A DNA stretch of 26,620 bases. It comes from JBOGGX01 sp050744245 (GTDB lineage Bacteria; Actinomycetota; Acidimicrobiia; Acidimicrobiales; JBOGGX01). Location: contig JBOGGX010000265.1 of the NCBI GenBank assembly GCA_050744245.1, positions 1 to 26,620 of the forward strand, given 5' to 3'. How positions within the stretch are numbered: position 1 is the first letter of the stretch; every line of letters starts with the position of its first letter. The notes beneath the pieces are model-generated. The model made no database searches. It saw only the letters and a program-made list of their open reading frames with translations, and had not been told where the DNA came from. Both the position numbers and the translations under genes were made by a program. This document shows, piece after piece, positions 8,162 through 15,154 of the stretch.

Positions 8162-8167
8162 TAGGCT
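8162..8167 (+). promoter_or_regulatory. putative -10 box (TAGGCT) for the aroH-tyrA-aroA group
   Basis: TAGGCT ends 9 nt before the aroH ATG at 8177, with no ribosome-binding site between. It is a likely promoter for the aromatic amino acid cluster. No convincing -35 is seen. Confidence 0.4.
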
Positions 8168-8176
8168 GCGTCGTCC

Positions 8177-8545
8177 ATGCCTCCCAGGGTGCGGGCGCTC
8201 CGCGGCGCCACCACGGTCGACGACGACCGGGCCGAACTGATCACCGAGCGGGTCGGCGAGCTGATGGCGCAGCTGTTCGACCGCAACGACATCCACAAGG
8301 ACGATCTCGTCAGCGTGATCTTCACCGCGACCGACGACGTGAGGTCGAAGTTCCCGGCCGAGGCGGCCCGTGAGTTCGGCATCGGCGACGTCCCCCTGCT
8401 GTGCGCCCGTGAGCTCGACATCGTGTCGGGGACGCCGAGGTGCATCCGGGTCATGATCCACCTCTACACCGACCGCCTGGCGTCCGAGCTGCGTCACGTG
8501 TACCTCGAGGGCGCCCAGGGCCTGCGCGACGACCTCCCCGGCTGA
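8177..8545 (+). CDS. aroH: chorismate mutase, AroH class
   Basis: A 122-residue monofunctional chorismate mutase of the trimeric AroH fold, which converts chorismate to prephenate for phenylalanine and tyrosine synthesis. Residues matching the Bacillus subtilis active site are visible: R9 in LRGATTV, C76 and E79 in LLCARELDI, R91 in RCIRVMIHL and Y109 in RHVYLEGA. Length matches the family (about 120-127). It is followed by prephenate dehydrogenase and EPSP synthase, giving adjacent pathway steps. The ATG at 8177 follows a -10-like box. Confidence 0.93.
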   Translation: MPPRVRALRGATTVDDDRAELITERVGELMAQLFDRNDIHKDDLVSVIFTATDDVRSKFPAEAAREFGIGDVPLLCARELDIVSGTPRCIRVMIHLYTDRLASELRHVYLEGAQGLRDDLPG

Positions 8546-8561
8546 GGAGGACGACGAGGCC

Positions 8562-9635
8562 GTGATCCCGCCCGACTCGCAGCGGCGGGCCAACCTGGTC
8601 GGCACCGGGCTCATCGGCGGGTCGGTCGGGCTCGCCCTGCGGGCCCAGGGGTGGCACGTCACCGGGACCGACGCCGACGACGAACGCCCGGCGCGGGCCC
8701 TGACCGCGGGCGCCCTCGACGCCGTCGGGCTCGATCCTGACGCCGACCTGACCGTGGTGGCGACGCCGGTCGGGATCATCCCCGAAGCGGCTCTGGCCGC
8801 CCTGGCCACGACGCGAGCGCCGGTCACCGACGTGGGCAGCGTCAAGGCGCCGGTGGTCGACGCCATCGCCGACCCGAGGTTCGTCGGCGGCCACCCCATG
8901 GCCGGCTCGGAGCAGGAGGGGCTGGAGGGGGCGAGGGCCGACCTGTTCGAGGGGGCGACCTGGGTGCTGACCCCGACGCCGACCACCGACCCCGGCGCCT
9001 ACAGCGTGGTCCACGCGGTCGTGGCCTCGCTCGGCGCCGAGGTCGTCGCCCTCCCGCCCGAGCGCCACGACGCCCTGGTGGCGGTCGTCTCGCACGTCCC
9101 CCACCTGACCGCGGCCGCGCTGGTACGGCTGGCGGCCGAGGGGCCGGACGACCAGCACGCCATGCTGCGGCTGGCGGCGGGCGGGTTCCGCGACATGACC
9201 AGGGTCGCGGCCGGGCACCCGGGCATCTGGCCGGACATCTGCGGCGAGAACCGGGGCGCGATCGTTCCGGTGCTCGACCGCCTGGTGGCGACGATCACCG
9301 AGCTGCGGGAGGTGGTGGCCGCCGACGACCGCGCCGGCCTCCTGGCGCTGCTCGAGCAGGCCCGGCAGTCGCGACGCAGCCTGCCGGGCCGGGTGGCGCG
9401 TCCATCCGACCTGGCCGAGGTTCGGGTCCCGGTCCCGGATCGGGTCGGGGTCCTGGCCGAGGTGACCACGCTCGCCACCGACCTCGGCGTCAACATCTAC
9501 GACCTCGAGATCGCCCATTCGGGTGAAGGGGCGAAGGGGGTGCTGCTCCTGTTGGTCGAGTCCGAGCTCGCCGACCGCCTGTACGGCGGGCTGGTGGCGA
9601 GGGGCTATCGCCCGGGAGTCGGAAGGCTCGAGTGA
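8562..9635 (+). CDS. tyrA: prephenate dehydrogenase with C-terminal ACT domain
   Basis: A 357-residue enzyme that oxidatively decarboxylates prephenate to 4-hydroxyphenylpyruvate for tyrosine synthesis. The NAD-binding Rossmann motif is G14-x-G16-x2-G19 (VGTGLIGGSVGLAL). Family blocks include TDVGSVKAPVVDAI, FVGGHPMAGSEQEG, VVSHVPHLTAAAL and GGFRDMTRVA. An ACT domain covers about residues 289-357 (VPDRVGVLAEVTTLATDLGVNIYDLEI), so allosteric control by an aromatic amino acid is likely. The GTG start at 8562 has GAGGAGG at 8544-8550 upstream, partly inside the aroH stop. The stop overlaps the aroA start (GTGA). Confidence 0.93.
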   Translation: MIPPDSQRRANLVGTGLIGGSVGLALRAQGWHVTGTDADDERPARALTAGALDAVGLDPDADLTVVATPVGIIPEAALAALATTRAPVTDVGSVKAPVVDAIADPRFVGGHPMAGSEQEGLEGARADLFEGATWVLTPTPTTDPGAYSVVHAVVASLGAEVVALPPERHDALVAVVSHVPHLTAAALVRLAAEGPDDQHAMLRLAAGGFRDMTRVAAGHPGIWPDICGENRGAIVPVLDRLVATITELREVVAADDRAGLLALLEQARQSRRSLPGRVARPSDLAEVRVPVPDRVGVLAEVTTLATDLGVNIYDLEIAHSGEGAKGVLLLLVESELADRLYGGLVARGYRPGVGRLE

Positions 9636-10930
9636 CCGGTTCGTACTCGGTAACGCCGATCGCGCGACCGTTCGACGCGATCGTCCGGCTCCCCGGCTCG
9701 AAGAGCATCACCAACCGGGCCCTGCTGGCGGGGGCGCTCGCCGGGGGCCGGAGCCGGCTCGACGGCGCCCTGTTCGCCGAGGACACCGAGGCCATGATGC
9801 GCTGCCTGTCGCGCCTGGGCGCGGGCCTGGCGGCCGACGAGCCCGGTGCGTCGGTCACGATCGACGGTGTCGCCGGCGAGCTGCGTCCGGGCCCGGTGGA
9901 GCTCGACGCGGGCCAGGCGGGGACGACGGCCCGGTTCCTCCTGCCCGTGCTCGCGGCCGGGCAAGGTGCGTACCTGCTCGACGGCGACGCCCAGTTGCGG
10001 CGGCGGCCGATGGGACCGGGGCTGGAGGCGCTGCGATCGATGGGGGTGGCGGTGGAGGACCGGGGCGTCCCCGGTCACCTCCCGGTGGTCGTGCACGGCC
10101 GCCCGTCGGCGTCGGCGGTGACGGTGTCCGGCGATGTGTCGAGCCAGTTCGTCTCCGGGTTGCTGCTGGCCGCGCCGCGGTTCCCGCACGGCCTGACGAT
10201 CGAGCTCACCACCGGGCTCGTCTCCCGTCCCTACGTCGACCTGACCGCGGCGGTGATGGCCGCCTTCGGCGTCGACATCGACGCCGACGCCGAGGCCGAC
10301 CGCTTCGTGGTCAGGCGCGGGGGCTACACGGCGACGGCGTACCCGATCGAGCCGGACGCATCGGCCGCGTCGTACTTCCTGGCGGCCGCGGCCATCTGCG
10401 GCGGCCGGGTCGCGGTGCCCGGCCTCGGACGGGGCTCGCGGCAGGGCGACGTGGCCTTCGCCGACCTGCTGGGCCGCATGGGCGCGACCGTGGCCTGGGA
10501 GCCGGACGGTGTGTCGGTGAACGGTCGGACCGATCGCCGACTCACGGGGATCGAGGCCGATCTCTCCGACGTGTCCGACACCGCGCCGACGCTGGCCGTG
10601 GTGGCCGCGTTCGCGGACTCGCCGACACGGGTAACGGGGATCGGCTTCATCCGGGCCAAGGAGACCGACCGCATCGCCGCCGTGGTGCGGGAGCTGCGCC
10701 GCTGCGGCGTCGACGCCGACGAGGAGGTCGACGGGTTCGTCGTCCGACCGCGGACCGGCACCGGCCGGGTGGTGGGGCCCGCTGTCGTGCAACCCGACGG
10801 CGACCACAGGATCGCCATGGCCTTCGCCGTCATGGGTCTGCGGGCGCCGGGAATCTCGATCGCCGACCCGGGCTGTGTGGCCAAGACCTTCCCCGGCTTC
10901 TGGACGACGATCGAGCGGCTGGGCCGGTAG
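9632..10930 (+). CDS. aroA: 3-phosphoshikimate 1-carboxyvinyltransferase (EPSP synthase)
   Basis: A 432-residue EPSP synthase that joins shikimate-3-phosphate and phosphoenolpyruvate in the shikimate pathway. Characteristic blocks are LPGSKSITNRALL (K24 at the phosphate site), DAGQAGTTARFLLPVLA, DGDAQLRRRPMGPGLEAL, SGDVSSQFVSGLLLAAP, the late loop IRAKETDRIAAVVREL and CVAKTFPGFW at the C-terminus. Length is usual for the family. The GTG start overlaps the tyrA stop, so the three aromatic genes form one coupled unit. After the stop, 187 nt separate it from cmk, holding a palindromic element and a promoter-like box. Confidence 0.95.
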   Translation: MTGSYSVTPIARPFDAIVRLPGSKSITNRALLAGALAGGRSRLDGALFAEDTEAMMRCLSRLGAGLAADEPGASVTIDGVAGELRPGPVELDAGQAGTTARFLLPVLAAGQGAYLLDGDAQLRRRPMGPGLEALRSMGVAVEDRGVPGHLPVVVHGRPSASAVTVSGDVSSQFVSGLLLAAPRFPHGLTIELTTGLVSRPYVDLTAAVMAAFGVDIDADAEADRFVVRRGGYTATAYPIEPDASAASYFLAAAAICGGRVAVPGLGRGSRQGDVAFADLLGRMGATVAWEPDGVSVNGRTDRRLTGIEADLSDVSDTAPTLAVVAAFADSPTRVTGIGFIRAKETDRIAAVVRELRRCGVDADEEVDGFVVRPRTGTGRVVGPAVVQPDGDHRIAMAFAVMGLRAPGISIADPGCVAKTFPGFWTTIERLGR

Positions 10931-10981
10931 CTTCGCCGCCGTGCCCGTCGCGGCCCGCGACCGGCGTGGCCCCCCGGCCCG

Positions 10982-11034
10982 GCCATTCTCGACGCAGTGA
11001 CGGTCGGAATTCGACCGCAGATGCGTCGAGTTCG
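10982..11034. repeat. two-tier palindromic element, copy 1 (intergenic)
   Basis: A 53-nt element between aroA and cmk. The outer arms are CTCGACGCA (10988-10996) and TGCGTCGAG (11022-11030), a perfect 9-bp inverted repeat. The inner stem is CGGTCG (11001-11006) and CGACCG (11012-11017) with a 5-nt loop. It matches copy 2 at 14677-14729 in length, arm sequence and geometry. There is no T-run, so a simple terminator is unlikely. Confidence 0.75.
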
Positions 11035-11105
11035 TCGTGGCCGGCTCGGCCGGTCGGAGCGCCGTCACCGCCGCGGGATCGACCGGTCGGCCCGCCCGCG
11101 GAGGG

Positions 11106-11111
11106 TAGGTT
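11106..11111 (+). promoter_or_regulatory. putative -10 box (TAGGTT) for cmk-plsC
   Basis: TAGGTT ends 6 nt before the cmk GTG, so the transcript would start on the initiation codon. The same TAGGTT-N6-GTG layout recurs at 25121. Confidence 0.45.
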
Positions 11112-11117
11112 CCTCCC

Positions 11118-11765
11118 GTGAGGGTGATCGCCATCGACGGTCCCGCCGGATCGGGTAAGTCGACCGTGGCCCGGTTGGTGGCCGACCGGCTCGAGCTCGA
11201 CTACCTCGACACCGGCGCCATGTACCGGGGCGTCGCCTTCGCCGCCCTGAACTACGGCGTCGACCCGGCCGACGCCGACGAGGTCGCCGACCTCACCCGC
11301 CGGCTCGAGATCACCGTCGGGCCCGACGGCGTGGTGGTCGGGGGCGTCGACGCCACCATCGAGATCCGCGGGCCCGAGGTGACCAGGGCGGTCAGCATCG
11401 TCGCCGCCAACGCCGACGTCCGGGCCGAGCTGCGCGACCGTCAGCGGGCGTGGGTGGACGAGCACGAGGGCGGGGTGGTCGAGGGACGCGACATCGGCAC
11501 GGTCGTCTGCCCGGACGCCGAGCTCAAGGTGTTCCTCACCGCCAACGCCGAGGTGCGGGCCGACCGGCGGGCGACCGAGGTGACCGACCTCGACTACGAG
11601 ACGGTCGCCGCCGACCTGGCCCGGCGGGACGCCCTCGACGAGGGCCGCGACACCGCACCGCTGGCCGTGGCCGACGACGCGGTCGTCATCGACACGACGG
11701 GTCGCTCCGTCGACGAGGTGGTCGAGGCCGTCCTGGGGGAGCTCGATGGACGATCCGGCACCTGA
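11118..11765 (+). CDS. cmk: cytidylate kinase
   Basis: A 215-residue nucleoside monophosphate kinase that phosphorylates CMP and dCMP. The P-loop is GPAGSGKST near residues 8-16. CMP-binding landmarks are LDTGAMYRGVA, GRDIGTVVCPDAELKVFLTA and RRDALDEGRDTAPL (lid arginines). Length is typical for the short bacterial form (about 215-230). The gene ends with a 20-nt overlap into plsC. The order aroA-cmk-plsC-ispH is also known from Clostridia, which supports the assignment. Confidence 0.95.
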   Translation: MRVIAIDGPAGSGKSTVARLVADRLELDYLDTGAMYRGVAFAALNYGVDPADADEVADLTRRLEITVGPDGVVVGGVDATIEIRGPEVTRAVSIVAANADVRAELRDRQRAWVDEHEGGVVEGRDIGTVVCPDAELKVFLTANAEVRADRRATEVTDLDYETVAADLARRDALDEGRDTAPLAVADDAVVIDTTGRSVDEVVEAVLGELDGRSGT

Positions 11766-12528
11766 GTCGTCGCCCCCCGAGGCTGCGCAGGCGCCCGCCG
11801 GAGCGGCGAACGAGTCGGGTTCGGTTCTCGAAGGCCGCGCCCGCGAGGCCGGAGGCCGACTGGCGCAGAGGCACGATCTGGGTCCGCCGACCCGGGGCGC
11901 GCTGGCGCTGTATGCCGTGGTGCGCGGGGCGGTGGCCGGGTTCTGCCGGGTGTTCTGGCGGCTCGACATCAGCGGGGCCGACCACCTGCCGCGTGACACG
12001 CCGTTCATCCTGGCCCCGGTCCACCGGTCGAACATCGACACCCTGCTCGTGGCGGCCATCACCAGGCGCCGGATGCGCTACATGGGCAAGGCCACGCTAT
12101 GGAAGTACCGGTGGTTCGGGTGGCTCATCACCGCCCTCGGCGCCTTCCCGGTGCGGCGGGGATCGGCCGACCGCGAGGCGCTCCGCATCTGCCAGGAGGT
12201 GCTCGAGAACGGCGAGCCCCTCGTGGTGTTCCCCGAGGGCACCCGCCAGGTCGGGCCGCTGGTGGAGAAGGTCTTCGACGGCCCGGCCTACCTGGCGGCC
12301 AAGATGGACGTCCCGCTCATCCCGGTCGGCATCGGCGGGTCGGAACGGGCCATGCCCAAGGGGTCGAAGCTGCTGCGGCCGGTCAGGACGGTGGTGATCG
12401 TCGGGGAGCCGATGCGCGCCGAGCCGTCGGCCACGGGCCGGGTCACCCGCTCATCGGTCCGACGGCTCAGCGAGCGGCTCCTGTCCGAGGTGCAGCGGCT
12501 GTTCGACGAGGCCCAGGCCGCGGCCTGA
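11746..12528 (+). CDS. plsC: 1-acyl-sn-glycerol-3-phosphate acyltransferase (PlsC-type)
   Basis: A 260-residue membrane-associated acyltransferase of phospholipid synthesis, which transfers an acyl group to lysophosphatidate. The catalytic HX4D motif is H93-RSNI-D98. The substrate motif FPEGTR is at residues 162-167. Between them lie GKATLWKYRWFGWLI and GAFPVRRGSADREAL. The first 48 residues are a poorly conserved alanine/proline-rich extension (start ATG 11746). A start nearer GALALYAV is possible, but no better start codon is evident and the overlap with cmk fits coupling. It is convergent with ispH. Confidence 0.9.
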   Translation: MDDPAPESSPPEAAQAPAGAANESGSVLEGRAREAGGRLAQRHDLGPPTRGALALYAVVRGAVAGFCRVFWRLDISGADHLPRDTPFILAPVHRSNIDTLLVAAITRRRMRYMGKATLWKYRWFGWLITALGAFPVRRGSADREALRICQEVLENGEPLVVFPEGTRQVGPLVEKVFDGPAYLAAKMDVPLIPVGIGGSERAMPKGSKLLRPVRTVVIVGEPMRAEPSATGRVTRSSVRRLSERLLSEVQRLFDEAQAAA

Positions 12529-12542
12529 TCAGAGATCAGGCC
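12522..12542. repeat. 9-bp inverted repeat spanning two convergent stop codons
   Basis: GGCCTGATC (12522-12530), a 3-nt spacer and GATCAGGCC (12534-12542) form a perfect hairpin that contains the TGA of plsC and, on the other strand, the TGA of ispH. There is no T-run. It may act as a short bidirectional end signal or reflect both proteins ending in Ala codons. Confidence 0.5.
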
Positions 12543-13567
12543 AGATCGGCGAGCACCGCGCTCGCCTCGACCAGACGGTCGTTCACCTGCGGCCGCTCGC
12601 CGAGCGAGCCGCCGAGGGTCACGGTGGCCGCGGCGTCGATCCCGGCCAGCAGCTCGCGGAGCTCCCGGGGCGGGGGGAAGTACTCGTCCTCCGAGGTGAT
12701 CCGCCACTCCTCGACGCCGAGGCGCGGGGCCAGCCGCGCGATGACCGCATCGACGAGCTCCTCGGGGGCGGACGCTCCGGCGGTGACGCCGACGGTGCCC
12801 TCGAGGTCGTCGGGCAGCTCGTGGGCCGCGTTGACCCGGTGGACACGGGTGCCGCCCGACCCACGGGCGAGCTTCTCGAGCGCCCGGGTGTTCGACGAGT
12901 TGGCCGAACCGATGATCACCACCGCGTCGCACTGGGGGACCATCGCCATCAGCGCGCTCTGACGGTTGGTGGTGGCGAAGCACAGGTCGCTGCGGGACGG
13001 CATCCACATCTCGGTCCAGCGGTCGTGGGCCGCGTCGAGCACGCCGGCCCAGTCGCGGTGGCTGAGGGTGGTCTGGGCCAGCAGCGCCACCGGGGCGTCG
13101 AAGTCGGGAAGGTCGGCCACGTCGTCGACCGATTCGACCAGGTGGACGGCGTCGGGGGCGACCGCGATCGTGCCGAGCGCCTCGTCGTGCCCCTCGTGGC
13201 CGACATAGACGACCTGGAACCCCTTGCCCGCCCGAACCTTGACCTCGTGATGGACCTTGGTGACCAACGGGCACACGGCGTCGATCACGGCTCCACCCGA
13301 TCGGCGGGCCGCCTCGACCACCTCGGGCGCCGAGCCGTGGGCCGACAGCATGATCGGGCGGCCGGGCGGCACGGCCTCGATGTCGTCGACGAACACCACC
13401 CCGAGCCGCTCGAAGCGGTCGACGACCAGCCGGTTGTGGACGATCTCGTGGTAGCAGAACACCGGGGGGTCGAAGGCGCGCACCATCCACGACAGCGCCT
13501 TGATCGCCATCTCGACCCCGGCGCAGAAGCCCCGGGGCGCGGCGAGCAGGACCTGGTCGACGTTCAT
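12536..13567 (-). CDS. ispH: 4-hydroxy-3-methylbut-2-enyl diphosphate reductase
   Basis: A 343-residue iron-sulfur enzyme for the last step of the MEP isoprenoid pathway, making IPP and DMAPP from HMBPP. The three cluster-binding cysteines are C15 (PRGFCAGVE), C99 (DAVCPLV) and C196 (DLCFATTNRQ). Substrate residues include H40 (YHEIVHN), H77 (SAHGSAPE), H124-E125 (GHEGHDE), T166 or T167 (AQTTLS) and the serine/asparagine pair in GSANSSNT. The ATG at 13567 gives the expected N-terminus. It is in the cmk-plsC neighbourhood as in other phyla but inverted, and it is divergent from the DUF512 gene. Confidence 0.95.
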   Translation of the reverse strand: MNVDQVLLAAPRGFCAGVEMAIKALSWMVRAFDPPVFCYHEIVHNRLVVDRFERLGVVFVDDIEAVPPGRPIMLSAHGSAPEVVEAARRSGGAVIDAVCPLVTKVHHEVKVRAGKGFQVVYVGHEGHDEALGTIAVAPDAVHLVESVDDVADLPDFDAPVALLAQTTLSHRDWAGVLDAAHDRWTEMWMPSRSDLCFATTNRQSALMAMVPQCDAVVIIGSANSSNTRALEKLARGSGGTRVHRVNAAHELPDDLEGTVGVTAGASAPEELVDAVIARLAPRLGVEEWRITSEDEYFPPPRELRELLAGIDAAATVTLGGSLGERPQVNDRLVEASAVLADLA

Positions 13568-13607
13568 TCGGGGATCCACGCTACCCAGGCCGTATCCTGT
13601 TCTGCCT
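13568..13607. promoter_or_regulatory. divergent promoter region of ispH and the DUF512 gene
   Basis: Only 40 nt separate the two start codons. On the plus strand TATCCT (13593-13598) lies 9 nt before the DUF512 ATG. On the minus strand TAGCGT lies 10 nt before the ispH ATG. Neither start has a Shine-Dalgarno, so the two promoters probably overlap back to back. Confidence 0.45.
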
Positions 13608-15056
13608 ATGTCCGCCCCTCGAGTCGTCGCCGTCGCGCCCGGATCTCCGGCCGAGCTGGCCGGCGTCATGGTGGGCGACGAGGTGGTTGCCCTCAACGGC
13701 GAGGTGCCCAGGGACGTGATCGAGTGGCGGCAGCTGACCGACGAGCTGTCGCTGACCCTCGACATCAGCCGCGGTGGGCTCGAGCTGACCCTCGACGTGG
13801 CCCGGACTCCCGACGCGCCCCTCGGCGTCGAAGTGCACTCCGCCCTGTTCGACCAGGTCCGCACGTGCGACAACCACTGCGAGTTCTGCTTCATCTACCA
13901 GCTGCCGCCCGGCCTGCGGCGCAGCCTCTACCTCAAGGACGACGACTACCGGCTGTCGTTCCTGTACGGCAACTTCACCACGCTGACCCGCTTCACCGAG
14001 TCAGACCTCGAGCGGATCGTCACCGAGCGGCTGTCGCCCCTGTACGTGTCGATCCACGCCACCGACCCCGATGTCCGGGCCGACCTGCTCCGTAACCGGC
14101 GCGGCGCCACCAGCCTGCGCTGGCTGCGGGCGCTGCTCGACCACGGCATCGAGGTCCACGGCCAGGTGGTGGTGTGCCCGGGCGTGAACGACGGCGCCGT
14201 GCTCGACGACACCCTGGCCGGGGTGCTCGACCGGTTTCCCGAGCTGGCCACGATGGCCGTCGTGCCCCTCGGCGTCAGTCGGTACAGCCACGAGGTCCGC
14301 ATGCGGCCGCACACCGAGGGCGAGGCGGCGGCCGTGGTCGACTGTGTCGAGGACTGGCAGGACGTGTTCCTCCGGGTGGTCGGGCACCGGCTGGTGTTCG
14401 CGGCGGACGAGTACTACCTGCTGGCCGGGCGCCCGTTCCCGGCCGACGACTGCTACGAGGGATTTCCGATGCACGAGGACGGCATCGGCATGGCCCGCAC
14501 CTTCGAGCGGGAGTTCAACGGCCGGGTCGACGAGCCGACCGGCCCCAGGGCCGGGTTCTTCGCTTGGGTCGACGGGGCGCCGGCGGCGTCGGTCGACGAT
14601 GAGTACGAGCCGTACCGGGCGCCGCGGGCCAGCGGGTCGTCGCTCGCCGCCACCCCGGTCGTCCTCCGGCCGCGCAGCCATTCTCGACGCACGAAGCGCC
14701 GCTCACCGGCGCGAGATGCGTCAAGTTTGCGGCCGCCGCCGATCGCGATCCTCACCGGGAGCTATGGCCACCGGGTCCTGGAGCCGCTCGTCGCCGGCTT
14801 GGGCCGGCCGGATGTCCGCCTGCTGCCCGTGGCCAACGAGTTCTTCGGGGGCAACATCGGGGTCACCGGGCTGATGGTCGGCGACGACATCGCCCGGGTC
14901 CTGGCCGACGAACCCCACGGCCACCGTTACCTGCTGCCCGATGTGTGCCTGTCGCAGGGCCGGTTCCTCGACGGCACCACCCCGGACGACCTGCCGCGGC
15001 CGGTCGAGATCGTCGCCACCGACGGCATCGCCCTCCGCCGCGCCCTGGGGAACTGA
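13608..15056 (+). CDS. DUF512 radical SAM protein with N-terminal PDZ-like domain
   Basis: A 482-residue protein of the DUF512 / PDZ-radical SAM family, whose reaction is unknown. The PDZ-like domain is about residues 5-60 (VAPGSPAELAGVMVGDEVVALNG). The radical SAM cluster motif is C87-x3-C91-x2-C94 (CDNHCEFC). Other blocks are FLYGNFTTLTRF, SPLYVSIHATDP, QVVVCPGVNDG and VPLGVSRY, with the DUF512 part near FAADEYYLLAG and EGFPMHEDGIGMARTFE and a final domain (LTGSYGHRVLEPL, NEFFGGNIGVTGLM). Around residues 357-375 a basic stretch encoded by palindromic element copy 2 separates the last two domains. A DUF512 gene beside der is also seen in Clostridia. The original stop-start coupling to der appears disrupted by an insert. 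Confidence 0.88.
   Translation: MSAPRVVAVAPGSPAELAGVMVGDEVVALNGEVPRDVIEWRQLTDELSLTLDISRGGLELTLDVARTPDAPLGVEVHSALFDQVRTCDNHCEFCFIYQLPPGLRRSLYLKDDDYRLSFLYGNFTTLTRFTESDLERIVTERLSPLYVSIHATDPDVRADLLRNRRGATSLRWLRALLDHGIEVHGQVVVCPGVNDGAVLDDTLAGVLDRFPELATMAVVPLGVSRYSHEVRMRPHTEGEAAAVVDCVEDWQDVFLRVVGHRLVFAADEYYLLAGRPFPADDCYEGFPMHEDGIGMARTFEREFNGRVDEPTGPRAGFFAWVDGAPAASVDDEYEPYRAPRASGSSLAATPVVLRPRSHSRRTKRRSPARDASSLRPPPIAILTGSYGHRVLEPLVAGLGRPDVRLLPVANEFFGGNIGVTGLMVGDDIARVLADEPHGHRYLLPDVCLSQGRFLDGTTPDDLPRPVEIVATDGIALRRALGN
14677..14729. repeat. two-tier palindromic element, copy 2 (inside the DUF512 gene, in frame)
   Basis: This copy is 53 nt, the same length as copy 1. Its first 15 nt are identical to copy 1. 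Outer arms are CTCGACGCA (14683-14691) and TGCGTCAAG (14717-14725), with one mismatch. The inner stem is GCGCCG (14696-14701) and CGGCGC (14707-14712) with a 5-nt loop. It reads through in frame as a Ser/Arg-rich linker (SHSRRTKRRSPARDASS). Confidence 0.75.
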
Positions 15057-15154
15057 CGTGCGAGCGGAGCGAGCAACGGCAGGCCGACCGTGCGAGCGCC
15101 AGCTCGCCGGGGGGCGATGGGTGTGGGGCGCAGCCCCACCGGGACACTGACGTG
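15052..15154. mobile_element. 85-nt insert between 9-bp direct repeats at the der start
   Basis: ACTGACGTG occurs at 15052-15060 and again at 15146-15154, flanking 85 nt. Each copy contains a TGA-C-GTG, so removing the insert plus one repeat would place the DUF512 stop 1 nt before the der GTG, a normal coupled junction. The insert holds two hairpins, GCGAGC/GCTCGC near 15092-15107 and GTGGGGC/GCCCCAC near 15123-15139, and two copies of GTGCGAGCG. It looks like a small non-coding intergenic repeat with a target duplication. Chance repetition is not excluded. Confidence 0.5.

Noticed and set aside
9523..11134. Long open frames of over 500 residues on both strands across aroA
   Set aside because: Out-of-frame shadows of aroA caused by high GC; low-complexity Arg/Gly/Pro sequence.
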